In this document: positions 15,494 to 22,871 of the stretch, piece after piece
How the letters are laid out: the number at the start of each line of letters is the position of its first letter
Numbering within the stretch: the first letter of the stretch is position 1
Source: Treponema sp.
GTDB taxonomy: Bacteria > Spirochaetota > Spirochaetia > Treponematales > Treponemataceae
DNA: 64,000 nt
Assembly (NCBI GenBank): GCA_017470605.1
Contig: JAFUYH010000019.1
Location: 1-64,000, forward strand
Direction of reading: 5' to 3'
Position numbers and translations under genes: made by a program
The notes under the pieces: generated by a model
What the model was told of the DNA's origin: nothing
Database searches by the model: none
Seen by the model: the letters and a program-made list of their open reading frames with translations, nothing else

Positions 15494-15724
15494 TTAATCA
15501 GTCAGTTTTCCTTCATTTTTTAATTTTGTGATTAGGTTGTCTAGTTCTTCTGCAAATGCAGTTACCTGACAAAGTAAATTGTCTACTGCATAAATTGCCC
15601 CGATTGTTATATTGGGATTTTGGCAAGCATCGTTCTCAACTAAAGTAAGAACATCCGTGCAATGAATTACATTGCAATTGATTTTGTCGATGAGCTGTAC
15701 TGCTCTTGGTCTTGTGTCTGCCAT
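15494..15724 (-). CDS. Small phage protein of unknown function
   Basis: 76 residues from ATG 15724 after a GGAGG site. The longer frame to 15814 lacks a ribosome site and is rejected. Contains N-C-N-V-I-H-C-T-D-V-L and ends with a charged helix. It sits in the head-completion region. Not recognised. Confidence 0.6.
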   Translation of the reverse strand: MADTRPRAVQLIDKINCNVIHCTDVLTLVENDACQNPNITIGAIYAVDNLLCQVTAFAEELDNLITKLKNEGKLTD

Positions 15725-15991
15725 AACAGACCTCCTAGTTATTTGGTATTTGGCTTTTAAAAAGACAAAAGCCATAAAAGTCCTACCACCGCAACTAGAC
15801 GGCCGGGGCATCACTGCTTACCGGGGCTTCTATGGCTATATTTACATAGTCGGAATATGCCTTATCGGACTTTACTTATATTGTAAAACCAAAATGGCAT
15901 AAAAAAAGACACTTTCTGCGGTGTGCCTGTCCGCTAGTTGTTTGGTGGTACTTTTAATATATCACCAAACATCATTTTTTTCAATAATTTT

Positions 15992-16600
15992 TTAGTCTTT
16001 TCCGTCTCCTTGCAATGCCTCATGCACTGCCTTTTTAATTTCTTTTCTAATGTGCTTTTCGTCTTTTTCATCAATGTGAAGAAACGGACGTGCAGGTATC
16101 GTAACGCTCTGCTTGATGATAAAAAGCGCAAAAGGCTCTCCCTTTTTCTTTTTTGCACAGAACACTTTACCTGTCCTGAAAAATGAATATCCGTCACCTT
16201 TCATTGCCTGGATAAGCTCTGCCGGTTTCTGTGCATTGTAACGTCTCATAAGAGTACGTGTTTTTGCACTTGCCGGAAGCCACAAGCCTTTTCCCCTGCT
16301 GTTGATTGTTCCGCCTTCCTGCTGGATCTTTGCATACTTGAGGTTAGTCTGAGCAGCTGCCCAGTCCTTGCCATTTTGCGGGGCTATGCTTGCCATAAGC
16401 TGACCGTTATCGCGCAGCGTTTTGTTGCCTCGTTTTACCTCCTGGGTAAGAGGTGCATTTGCAGGCGGTATATTCTTGTTGATTTTTCCGACTGCAGAAG
16501 AAACAAGATACTTACTCACTTTGCGCATGGTCGGTTCCAGACAGCCTTTTTTTAGCCGCTTGGAAAGCTCTCCAAAGCTTTTGGTTATCTGAACTCCCAT
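15992..16600 (-). CDS. Phage virion morphogenesis protein (Mu gpG / P2 gpS family)
   Basis: 202 residues, basic, with K-Y-A-K-I-Q-Q-E-G-G-T-I and I-P-A-R-P-F-L-H-I near the C-terminus, both hallmarks of the Phage_tail_S family. These proteins act in tail completion or head-tail joining. The start overlaps the stop of the gp36-like gene. Confidence 0.75.
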   Translation of the reverse strand: MGVQITKSFGELSKRLKKGCLEPTMRKVSKYLVSSAVGKINKNIPPANAPLTQEVKRGNKTLRDNGQLMASIAPQNGKDWAAAQTNLKYAKIQQEGGTINSRGKGLWLPASAKTRTLMRRYNAQKPAELIQAMKGDGYSFFRTGKVFCAKKKKGEPFALFIIKQSVTIPARPFLHIDEKDEKHIRKEIKKAVHEALQGDGKD

Positions 16601-17007
16601 CAGCCTCTCCGTCTTTCCATAGGGCTTTTTCTTCCAGCACTCATATAGCCTACGGCAGGCCCAGAAGAAGCTTCTGCATCACTTTTTTTTATAATGCTTC
16701 CAAAGTTTGTCTCAATCAGAAGCTGACAGTCCTCCAGTTTTTCACGGGCGCGGTTTTCCTGCCCAACAAATGCAAACATTTCATAAAGTGCATATTTTAG
16801 AGTTGCTTCACGGCAAACTTCGTTTTCTTCGCTGTAAATGTGTCCTGTACTCTGAACCATTCCCTTAACTGCAATCTTTGCCTTTAAAAGACAGCGGACC
16901 GCAACCGTATCTTCTCCAAGAGTAAGAGTTTCATAATCCTGATTCGGCAGCTCTTTTTTCAAGCCCTCAACTGTGAGCTGTGCCTGATTTTCGTTTTCTT
17001 CCGGCAT
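16600..17007 (-). CDS. Mu gp36-like head-tail adaptor (DUF1320-like)
   Basis: 135 residues from ATG 17007, chosen because GGAGG lies seven bases before it. The longer frame to 17091 starts inside the IS200 end hairpin and is artificial. L-T-V-E-G-L-K-K-E-L-P and helical A-R-C-L-L-K-A-K segments fit gp36-type proteins that follow the capsid in Mu-like phages. The IS element and a terminator now lie between it and the capsid gene, so its transcription may depend on a different promoter or read-through. Confidence 0.55.
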   Translation of the reverse strand: MPEENENQAQLTVEGLKKELPNQDYETLTLGEDTVAVRCLLKAKIAVKGMVQSTGHIYSEENEVCREATLKYALYEMFAFVGQENRAREKLEDCQLLIETNFGSIIKKSDAEASSGPAVGYMSAGRKSPMERRRG

Positions 17008-17079
17008 AATCAAACCTCCGTGCAAAATAAAAATATCACACAGAAAATCTGACCGGCTTTTTGTGTAGGCATAATCATA

Positions 17080-17100
17080 ACCACCCGTCAAACGGGTGGT
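17080..17100. repeat. IS200 end hairpin (3-prime side of tnpA)
   Basis: Perfect 9-bp stem with loop CAA. Two more small stems lie inside it (CTTAGCC/GGCTAAG near 17104-17124 and GTCTC/GAGAC near 17128-17142), giving a structured tail after tnpA. Confidence 0.75.
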
Positions 17101-17215
17101 TTGCTCTTAGCCTATAAGGCTAAGGGTCTCAAGCCGAGACTTAAGTCCCACGCTTTCACATACGTTCAAGCCTATTGCAGCTTGTCACCCGCAGGCCCTA
17201 AAAAGGCCTTTGATA

Positions 17216-17677
17216 TTACTTACTACCCTTAAAAGGGTCCTGGTATTCTTTTCCAGTCACCTTATCCACTGCTATATCATGGGCTTCTTGTTCCTGTATG
17301 TACTTCTTTATAGTTGCTTCATTCAAGCCTACTGTACTTACATAATAGCCTTCCGACCAGAAATGGCGGTTTCCAAACTTATATTTCAAATTCGCATGTT
17401 TATCAAATATCATAAGGCTACTCTTGCCTTTCAAATATCCCATAAATTGCGACACACTGTACTTTGGCGGTATACTAACAAGTAAGTGGATATGGTCGGG
17501 CATCAAATGTCCTTCAATTATTTCCACTCCCTTGTAATTACACAACTGCCTTATTATCTGTCCAATACTTTCTCTGTATTGTCCATATATTAGCTTTCTT
17601 CTATACTTGGGTGTAAACACTATATGGTATTTACATAGCCATTTTGTATGGCTTAACGAATCTCTTATATTTGCCAT
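17216..17677 (-). CDS. tnpA: IS200-type Y1 transposase TnpA
   Basis: 153 residues. It has the HUH motif (M-P-D-H-I-H-L-L-V) and the catalytic Tyr helix near the C-terminus (A-T-I-K-K-Y-I-Q-E-Q). It catalyses single-strand peel-and-paste transposition. Starts after a GGAGG site. Full length for the family and no frameshift, so probably active. Confidence 0.9.
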   Translation of the reverse strand: MANIRDSLSHTKWLCKYHIVFTPKYRRKLIYGQYRESIGQIIRQLCNYKGVEIIEGHLMPDHIHLLVSIPPKYSVSQFMGYLKGKSSLMIFDKHANLKYKFGNRHFWSEGYYVSTVGLNEATIKKYIQEQEAHDIAVDKVTGKEYQDPFKGSK

Positions 17678-17792
17678 TTACTTTCCTCCTTGGCGTAATG
17701 CAATAGACTTGAACAATCTTATTGTACCGCTTTGGGGGAAAGTTTATTTTGCTATAAGCTTTGCCCACCACCCGCATAGCAGGTGGTTTATT

Positions 17793-17825
17793 GTGAAAAT
17801 ATTCCGCTTCGCTCCATATTTTCAC
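17793..17825. repeat. Perfect 10-bp inverted repeat next to IS200
   Basis: GTGAAAATAT and ATATTTTCAC flank a 13-base loop containing CGCTTCG. It lies just outside the left-end IS hairpin. It may be part of the element end or a structure at the insertion site. Confidence 0.5.
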
Positions 17826-17844
17826 AGGCTCACGAGCCCTAACT

Positions 17845-17876
17845 AAAAAATCCTCGCCAAAGCGAGGATTTTTTTT
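17845..17876 (-). terminator. Bidirectional terminator after tRNA-Gln
   Basis: 9-bp stem AATCCTCGC / GCGAGGATT with loop CAAA (17849-17870), with A-run on one side and T-run on the other. It ends the tRNA transcript on the minus strand. Confidence 0.8.
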
Positions 17877-17949
17877 CTGAGCCGACAGGATTCGAACCTG
17901 TGGAATGCGGGCATCAAAAGCCCGTGTCTTACCGCTTGACGACGGCTCA
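17877..17949 (-). tRNA. tRNA-Gln (anticodon TTG)
   Basis: Full cloverleaf on the minus strand. The 7-bp acceptor is TGAGCCG/CGGCTCA and the anticodon stem CGGGC/GCCCG encloses a loop with TTG. The T-loop is GGTTCGAATCC and the discriminator base is G. CCA is not encoded. It sits inside the late operon, between the capsid terminator (17958-17981) and a second terminator (17845-17876). A phage-borne tRNA-Gln could offset a codon-usage difference or mark a former integration point. Confidence 0.92.
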
Positions 17950-17957
17950 ATTTATCA

Positions 17958-17981
17958 GAAAAAGGCGGGATTACTCCCGCC
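17958..17981 (-). terminator. Rho-independent terminator after capsid gene
   Basis: Minus strand GGCGGGA-GTAA-TCCCGCC (17981-17964) followed by five T or more. It lies 48 bases after the capsid stop. Confidence 0.85.
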
Positions 17982-18028
17982 AGTGCAGCTTGTATCAGGG
18001 CAACTGCAACGCCCTTTAACTTTTCAAA

Positions 18029-19240
18029 CTAGGCTGTCTTGAAGCTTACAGAAGCTGTAAAGTTTGAAGTTCCAAGCTCAACCGACTTAGCGTTTTCGCC
18101 TGCGTCTTCAAGACCTTCTCCAGTCCATTTGTCAACTACATAACCGCTTGCAGGTGTTGCAGTAAATACAACTGTTTTACCAGATTCAACCTTTGAACCG
18201 GAAGTAATTGGTTCTCCGTCAACTGTTGCAGCAACAGAACCGTTAGAGCCTGCATTGAAAGTTACAGTAACAGTTTCAGGTTCAAAAGTTCCCCACGCAA
18301 TACCCTTGATATTTACAATCGGGAATGGTTTTGATTTAGAGTAAACATCAGTTCCTCTGTGGTCAGTTCTGTCAACACTGAAAGTGTAGAAAGGAACTGC
18401 AGCCTTCTGAACTGTATCGTCAATCTTACAGAACGGCATAGACTGTCCAGCGTTTACCGCACGGCAACAGATTGTTCCCGGTTCACAGAGGGACTTAGCC
18501 ACTTTGTTCCCGTTTTCATCAATATCAATGTAAGAATCGTTGTCTTCAAAGACTTTGAATTTTCCGATTTTTACAAAATCACCGTCAATAGTGTTGTAAG
18601 CGTTGTTCTTGTTTGCAAGTTCAACAAGAGCAGAGAAAACATCTGCTGCGGCAACATATTCTACAGGACCGCCGACACCCTGCTTTTTAATTTTCTGTGC
18701 AAGTTTGGAACAGTACTGAATTACATCATTGTATTTAAGTGCAGAAAGCTTCTTTCCGAAAGCAACAATCATTGCCTGGATTTCAGCAGTTGTACCGTAT
18801 TCAACAACATAACGCTGCAGTCCGCTTTCAGTTTTCATCATGTAATCAATCTTACCATGATGAGCCTGGCAGCAAAGGGCATTCATTGTTTCACGAACCA
18901 TGTCATAGTGCTGACCGGTAATTTCATCAATGATCTGAGTTTTTCCGGTATCAGTTGCTCTTTCGTAGTTGTCCATGTCAACTGCGCTGAGAGTATCGTC
19001 AATTTCAATTGGCATAGGTTCGATGAGCATTGTTTCAGCTCCATGCTTTGGTCTTACACCAGGACCGCCGCGGCCAACAACAGGAATGTTTCCTGTTTCC
19101 TTTTTAATTTTGCTTGCAGCAATGTGAGTGCTGTTGTGCATTGGTCGCTGCTTAAAGTAAGCGGCAGCGAGGGAAGTGTTTTCAGGCTTTGTAGCCTGCA
19201 TTCTTACAATGTCTTCCTGTTTGATAAGTCTTAAAGCCAT
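18029..19240 (-). CDS. Major capsid protein (gpE-type) with Ig-like C-terminal domain
   Basis: 403 residues. The E-type capsid signature is clear in the N-terminal half (I-E-P-M-P-I-E-I-D-D-T-L-S-A-V-D). After about residue 318 the sequence changes to a separate domain of about 85 residues. It contains V-T-F-N-A-G-S-N-G-S-V and F-T-A-T-P-A-S-G-Y-V-V-D-K-W-T-G, typical of secreted bacterial-repeat (InlB B-like) modules. Every capsomer would display this domain on the particle surface. Gene order (protease/scaffold, decoration, capsid) is standard. A terminator follows. Confidence 0.85.
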   Translation of the reverse strand: MALRLIKQEDIVRMQATKPENTSLAAAYFKQRPMHNSTHIAASKIKKETGNIPVVGRGGPGVRPKHGAETMLIEPMPIEIDDTLSAVDMDNYERATDTGKTQIIDEITGQHYDMVRETMNALCCQAHHGKIDYMMKTESGLQRYVVEYGTTAEIQAMIVAFGKKLSALKYNDVIQYCSKLAQKIKKQGVGGPVEYVAAADVFSALVELANKNNAYNTIDGDFVKIGKFKVFEDNDSYIDIDENGNKVAKSLCEPGTICCRAVNAGQSMPFCKIDDTVQKAAVPFYTFSVDRTDHRGTDVYSKSKPFPIVNIKGIAWGTFEPETVTVTFNAGSNGSVAATVDGEPITSGSKVESGKTVVFTATPASGYVVDKWTGEGLEDAGENAKSVELGTSNFTASVSFKTA

Positions 19241-19249
19241 CTTTATCTC

Positions 19250-19609
19250 CTACTCAAATTTTGAATCAGTCCATCCGGCCTGAGTCAGATAGATTCCAAT
19301 ACCAGGCAATTTTCCAAGCAAAGTGGAATTTGGAGCTTCCTGAGAAGCGTTCAAAAGCCTGCTTTCAACTGCAAGACCATGAAACAGAACTCTTCCGTTC
19401 ACAGCTGCAGAAGCATGTTCTGAAACATCTTCAAGAAGAACAGCTGCAGGTGTATCACTGTTTCCTGCTGCAGCATAAGCTCCGCTTGAAATTTTCAATA
19501 CTGTTCCTGCTTTCAAAGCAGAACCAGTAGCCGCAAGTTTCACAACACCAATAATTGGCGGATGTGAAGGATTTACAATTGCTTCAATGTTGGTTTCAAT
19601 TTTTTCCAT
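19250..19609 (-). CDS. Head decoration protein (gpD-like)
   Basis: 119 residues with the pattern of lambda gpD-type decoration proteins: V-L-K-I-S-S-G-A-Y, A-A-V-L-L-E-D-V and G-R-V-L-F-H-G. These bind capsid three-fold sites and stabilise the shell after packaging. Lies between scaffold and capsid genes with short gaps. Confidence 0.75.
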   Translation of the reverse strand: MEKIETNIEAIVNPSHPPIIGVVKLAATGSALKAGTVLKISSGAYAAAGNSDTPAAVLLEDVSEHASAAVNGRVLFHGLAVESRLLNASQEAPNSTLLGKLPGIGIYLTQAGWTDSKFE

Positions 19610-19618
19610 TTTTCACCT

Positions 19619-20110
19619 CTACATTTTTGCAGCAACTTTAGAAAGGTCAGTTTCTTTTCCACCGTCTCCGTTGTTGCCATTGTCACTGAACTCATCAGCA
19701 TTAAACTGACGACTTGTTACATCCTCTTTTTTAGGGGCAGCAATGAGCCCGGAAAGAAGGTCGCTGAACAGATCCAGAGCTGTCTTGTTGCTCTTGTTTC
19801 CGTCCTTATCGCTGAACTCAAAAGATTCTGTGTTGGAAGCAAGAATACCTGCAACCTTCTGAACGTTATCTTTCAAGCCGGCTGGAACATCAGCGAACTT
19901 GTCGCAAACAACTTTTACAACAGCTTCTTTGCGAGAAGCTTCAAGATCTTCGATTTTCTTCTGCATGTCTGCATACTCTTTGGAATCAGAGAACTTTTCT
20001 TTTTTGTTCTCTTCATCCTTTTTGGAAGCAGAAGCTTTTTCGGCATCTTCCCTCAGCTTTTTGTTTTCAGCTTCGAGGTCAGACATCTTTTTCTTTTCCT
20101 CTTCTGTCAT
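19619..20110 (-). CDS. Nested scaffold protein (Mu gpZ-like), internal start
   Basis: In-frame ATG at 20110 is preceded by a perfect AGGAGG eight bases upstream inside the protease gene. The 163-residue product (M-T-E-E-E-K-K-K-M-S-D...) is the coiled-coil scaffold alone. Mu Z and lambda Nu3 are made in the same nested way. Supported by the ribosome site, not by expression data. Confidence 0.7.
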   Translation of the reverse strand: MTEEEKKKMSDLEAENKKLREDAEKASASKKDEENKKEKFSDSKEYADMQKKIEDLEASRKEAVVKVVCDKFADVPAGLKDNVQKVAGILASNTESFEFSDKDGNKSNKTALDLFSDLLSGLIAAPKKEDVTSRQFNADEFSDNGNNGDGGKETDLSKVAAKM

Positions 20111-20605
20111 AGGAATTTCCTCCTGATAATCTATTGCGTCGCTGAAGTCAAACACCTCAACCGTATCGCCGTCTGAATAGCAGCTTTTAACCATAAGCTG
20201 CTCAAGACCCGGAATCTTTGGCGGAGTAGCACCGCAGATTGCCAGACTGTGAAGATAACGCTTTCCGTCGCTTGCACGTCTTGGAATAGTAACGCTCCAG
20301 CCCTTATAGCAGCCGTCGCCGTCATCCTTGTCTGAAAATTGTTTTTCAAGTTCCGGGTGAAGCATGACCATACCGACAAGAACCTTTTCGCCCTTGTGTT
20401 TGGCATCATCATAAATACCGTCAATTGCAAGCACGTCTCCAAACTTTGGAAAGTTGTCACCCTTTGCCGAATCATGCCCGATTGAAATAGGACGTGTCGG
20501 AGTAAAGGTCTCAACAATGTCCTTCAAGTCTTTTTCTGTAATCTTTGCTCCGTCCTGCCCGAATGTACCCGTGCGGCAGAGCTGCCATGTACGAATCTTT
20601 TTCAT
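19619..20605 (-). CDS. Head maturation protease / scaffold (Mu gpI-like)
   Basis: 328 residues. The N-terminal half (about 1-160) matches the Mu I-type prohead protease (I-S-I-G-H-D...F-G-D-V...L-H-S-L-A-I-C-G). The C-terminal half is a charged coiled coil typical of scaffold, with an internal start (next entry). It processes the prohead and guides capsid assembly. Confidence 0.8.
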   Translation of the reverse strand: MKKIRTWQLCRTGTFGQDGAKITEKDLKDIVETFTPTRPISIGHDSAKGDNFPKFGDVLAIDGIYDDAKHKGEKVLVGMVMLHPELEKQFSDKDDGDGCYKGWSVTIPRRASDGKRYLHSLAICGATPPKIPGLEQLMVKSCYSDGDTVEVFDFSDAIDYQEEIPMTEEEKKKMSDLEAENKKLREDAEKASASKKDEENKKEKFSDSKEYADMQKKIEDLEASRKEAVVKVVCDKFADVPAGLKDNVQKVAGILASNTESFEFSDKDGNKSNKTALDLFSDLLSGLIAAPKKEDVTSRQFNADEFSDNGNNGDGGKETDLSKVAAKM

Positions 20606-20627
20606 AAGCTGATACTACCTCGTAATT

Positions 20628-21011
20628 TTATTTTTCCGGCTTTGCGTGTATGAACTCTTCCAGAGGTGGTACTGTTTTCTCAAGGTCTATATCGCTGCTT
20701 CTGGAAAACAGATTTTCACCACAACAATGAATTTCCAATATGTGATGTTTAAGCTTGTTTCTTGCGCGACGATATTCTTCTCTTGCTCCTCTGCTTTCAT
20801 ACCAGTCAGAAAGCAGAACTGTAGCATCGCAAACTTTCTGCATAGCTTCGCTGACCTTCATGTAATCTTCCCAGTCAAACTCAGGAGATGCACATATCCA
20901 TGCAGGGTTCATAACGGAGTGCCCCAAGGCTCGAAGCTTCTCTTCTGCTCTTTGAAATTTCGCCTTATAGTTCGGGTCGCCTGTTATCTTTCCGGCTATG
21001 TAGATTTTCAT
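20628..21011 (-). CDS. DUF4406-like nucleotide-metabolism protein
   Basis: 127 residues from ATG 21011 (GAGGTGGG ribosome site; the frame upstream to 21074 lacks one). It starts M-K-I-Y-I-A-G-K-I-T-G-D-P and contains M-N-P-A and a conserved D-W-E-D-Y-M-K. This matches DUF4406, related to nucleoside 2-deoxyribosyltransferases and common in phages. Its location just before the head protease suggests an accessory gene. Substrate unknown. Confidence 0.7.
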   Translation of the reverse strand: MKIYIAGKITGDPNYKAKFQRAEEKLRALGHSVMNPAWICASPEFDWEDYMKVSEAMQKVCDATVLLSDWYESRGAREEYRRARNKLKHHILEIHCCGENLFSRSSDIDLEKTVPPLEEFIHAKPEK

Positions 21012-21150
21012 TTTCCCACCTCGTGGATATATAAGCACAGAAGGAGAAAATTGCGGCAATTGTGGGAAAAGCAATTTGTTAAAATCTTGAAAATTTCGGG
21101 GGTGTTTTTAAATAAATGACAAATTACCCAAATTATTTAAACAGATAGCC

Positions 21151-21176
21151 GATTCACCGATATTCAACGGTGAATC
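21151..21176. promoter_or_regulatory. Inverted repeat in gap between immunity candidate and DUF4406 gene
   Basis: GATTCACCG and CGGTGAATC (9 bp each, loop of 8). It lies in the only sizeable gap of the head region (21012-21272), between a terminator and the next gene, so it may be an operator or structured leader for a second late promoter. No clear promoter was found. Confidence 0.45.
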
Positions 21177-21234
21177 AATGATGTTTGAGGGGGTGTGTAG
21201 GTGCGAATTTTCGTGTTTTGTTTGAAATGTAGGT

Positions 21235-21265
21235 TAAAAAAGAAAAAGCCCCGGAAGTTCGGGGC
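21235..21265 (-). terminator. Rho-independent terminator after immunity candidate
   Basis: Minus strand GCCCCG-AACTTC-CGGGGC then TTTTTC and T-run. Directly follows the stop of the 77-residue gene (21273). Confidence 0.85.
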
Positions 21266-21272
21266 TTTAAAA

Positions 21273-21506
21273 TCAATGTGTCGCGTAAACACATTGATCA
21301 GGATAATTCATCGAAGAAATCTTTTTCTTTGCAATGTAAAGTAGTTGCTCTTTTTCTTTTTCATCATTTTGATAATGACCATTAATTTCAACAAAAGAAA
21401 TTTCAGAGGAGATGGTGTCAATAACGATAACTCCATACAAGCCAGCACCAGAGAAACTATAATAATTCTTTGAGTTGTCTCTCGATTTCAGCTTGAATAT
21501 TATCAT
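21273..21506 (-). CDS. Putative immunity protein for MuF toxin domain
   Basis: 77 residues. Its ATG (21506) lies inside the last 50 bases of the MuF gene in another frame, with a strong AAAGGAGG eight bases upstream, and a terminator follows it. Small, mixed alpha/beta. In the MuF polymorphic toxin families of temperate phages, a small immunity gene directly follows the MuF-toxin gene, which is the basis for this call. The sequence itself matches no family I recognise. Confidence 0.5.
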   Translation of the reverse strand: MIIFKLKSRDNSKNYYSFSGAGLYGVIVIDTISSEISFVEINGHYQNDEKEKEQLLYIAKKKISSMNYPDQCVYATH

Positions 21507-22698
21507 CTGTCCAACCTCCTTTTTTTAGGTATTCCCATGGATATTTTTTATTCGCCATTAAATGAGCTACTTTATAATCATAACCGTACTTTTCCATAAT
21601 TGTCAACTCTTCAAGTTCGTGCTTTATTAAGATAATATCTAAGTTAGAAGGTCTACCTTGTTCCAAAGCTTCCCATGCATTCGCAATTTCAGCGCTTTCA
21701 TCAAATCTCACAAAACCTTTGTCTAAATTGTGTTTTTCAAAGAAAAGATGATTTCTGACTTTTTCAACTTCCTTTTTTGAAAGTCCAGAACTTTTTGCAA
21801 CTTTTGCAATATCAGATTTCGCATTCTTTTTTCTGATTTCTTCATAAGCTCGTTTTGCATAGGCTTCTTGTTCATCAGAACTTTTATCAAGAATTCCTCC
21901 AGTGCTAGCACCAGATTCTTTTGAAATCAGAATCTCCTTCGCCGCTTCAATCTCTCCCTGCACGCCATATTCCTTCGCACGTGCAACCTGGCTTGAAAGC
22001 TCATTCCACCAACTGTCGTTTTCAAGAGGATTTGTACCAAAGCCTTTTGCAGGTTTTTCAATTCCTTCCAGGGAGCTCCATTCTTCCGGTAGTTCATCTT
22101 CGTCATAAATCGCACGTACAGTCGAACGGCAGCCGAAATGCAGAGGCGGAATATATTTTTCCCAAAGCGGATCATCATAAGGGCGGATAACATTACTCAA
22201 GGAATGACAAACATCCGTCTGCCTTGCGTCCTCAATTCCTACAAAATGCAGCGCAAGAGGTTTGTCTTCTTCAAAGCCCATCATGCGGCCTGTGTTGTAT
22301 GCTGTCTGAACGTTGGTTCTGTAGACAGTTTCCCAGTACCAGCCCTGACCACCGGCACCCATGCCAACCTTATTCAGAATGTCAGTTTTTGTAAGAGAGA
22401 GAAAATCCTTCAAGCCATTGCCGTCATTCACATTCTTAATCAGTTCGGAGTTTATGCGCTTGAGAAGATCACCGTCAGCAATTCTGGAAGCTGTAAAAGC
22501 TCGGAACCGCATCTTGTCAGAGAGCTTGTTATAGTCAACTTTTTTTATAACGTCGCGTTTCTTCAGGTATTCTACAGCTTCTGCATAAGGCAGGTTTTCA
22601 ACGTCTTCTGCAGTAAGCTCTGCAAACTCATTCTTGCGCACAGCTGAATCCAAGCCCATCATCAGCGAGCGGGTAAAAAGCTTTGCAGCTTCTCCCAT
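21457..22698 (-). CDS. MuF head morphogenesis protein with C-terminal toxin-like domain
   Basis: 413 residues from the first ATG. The MuF core is clear: Y-R-T-N-V-Q-T-A-Y-N-T-G-R, A-R-Q-T-D-V-C-H and L-H-F-G-C-R-S-T-V. After about residue 270 a separate region follows (K-S-S-G-L-S-K-K-E-V...N-H-L-F-F-E-K-H-N-L-D...L-I-K-H-E-L-E-E-L), resembling the C-terminal domains of MuF-linked polymorphic toxins; the H-E-L-E-E could bind a metal. No ribosome site precedes ATG 22698. The same frame is open a further 57 codons or so upstream and there encodes the missing portal C-terminus, so this protein may be made as part of a portal-MuF fusion (see 22887). Confidence 0.7.
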   Translation of the reverse strand: MGEAAKLFTRSLMMGLDSAVRKNEFAELTAEDVENLPYAEAVEYLKKRDVIKKVDYNKLSDKMRFRAFTASRIADGDLLKRINSELIKNVNDGNGLKDFLSLTKTDILNKVGMGAGGQGWYWETVYRTNVQTAYNTGRMMGFEEDKPLALHFVGIEDARQTDVCHSLSNVIRPYDDPLWEKYIPPLHFGCRSTVRAIYDEDELPEEWSSLEGIEKPAKGFGTNPLENDSWWNELSSQVARAKEYGVQGEIEAAKEILISKESGASTGGILDKSSDEQEAYAKRAYEEIRKKNAKSDIAKVAKSSGLSKKEVEKVRNHLFFEKHNLDKGFVRFDESAEIANAWEALEQGRPSNLDIILIKHELEELTIMEKYGYDYKVAHLMANKKYPWEYLKKGGWTDDNIQAEIERQLKELL

Positions 22699-22871
22699 TG
22701 CTTTCCAGTCCGGCGGAAGTATCTTGGTAGTTCTGAGAATATCAGGATTGCGGGAAGCTTCCTGAATGTAGGCTTTTATTCTTTCTGCGTAACTGTCAGA
22801 GATATTGAGCCAGGCGGCAGTAGAAATGCGGTCAAGCCGTCGCGCCCGGCTCTTTTCCTGGAAAAGCTTCT

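Larger units (their letters stand above)
17075..17800 (-). mobile_element. IS200/IS605-family element (tnpA only), approximate ends
   Basis: One HUH transposase gene is flanked by subterminal hairpins. The right-end side has ACCACCCGT-CAA-ACGGGTGGT (17080-17100); the left-end side has a similar hairpin at 17767-17787 (ACCACCCGC ... AGGTGGT). No tnpB is present. Length of about 0.7 kb matches IS200. Exact ends are not defined because this family makes no target duplication. It lies between the terminator after tRNA-Gln and the gp36-like gene. Confidence 0.8.

Noticed and set aside
15672..15902. Plus-strand ORF with a hydrophobic segment in the 15.7-15.9 kb gap
   Set aside because: No ribosome site, start lies within another gene on the minus strand, and no support from operon direction. 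Might be revisited as a small moron.
17002..17076. GGCATAATCA repeated at 17003 and 17068 as IS target duplication
   Set aside because: IS200/IS605 elements do not duplicate targets, and both copies are on the same side of the element.
18359..19234. 291-codon plus-strand ORF opposite the capsid gene
   Set aside because: It is the complement of the well-supported capsid coding sequence; no ribosome site and composition typical of an antisense shadow.
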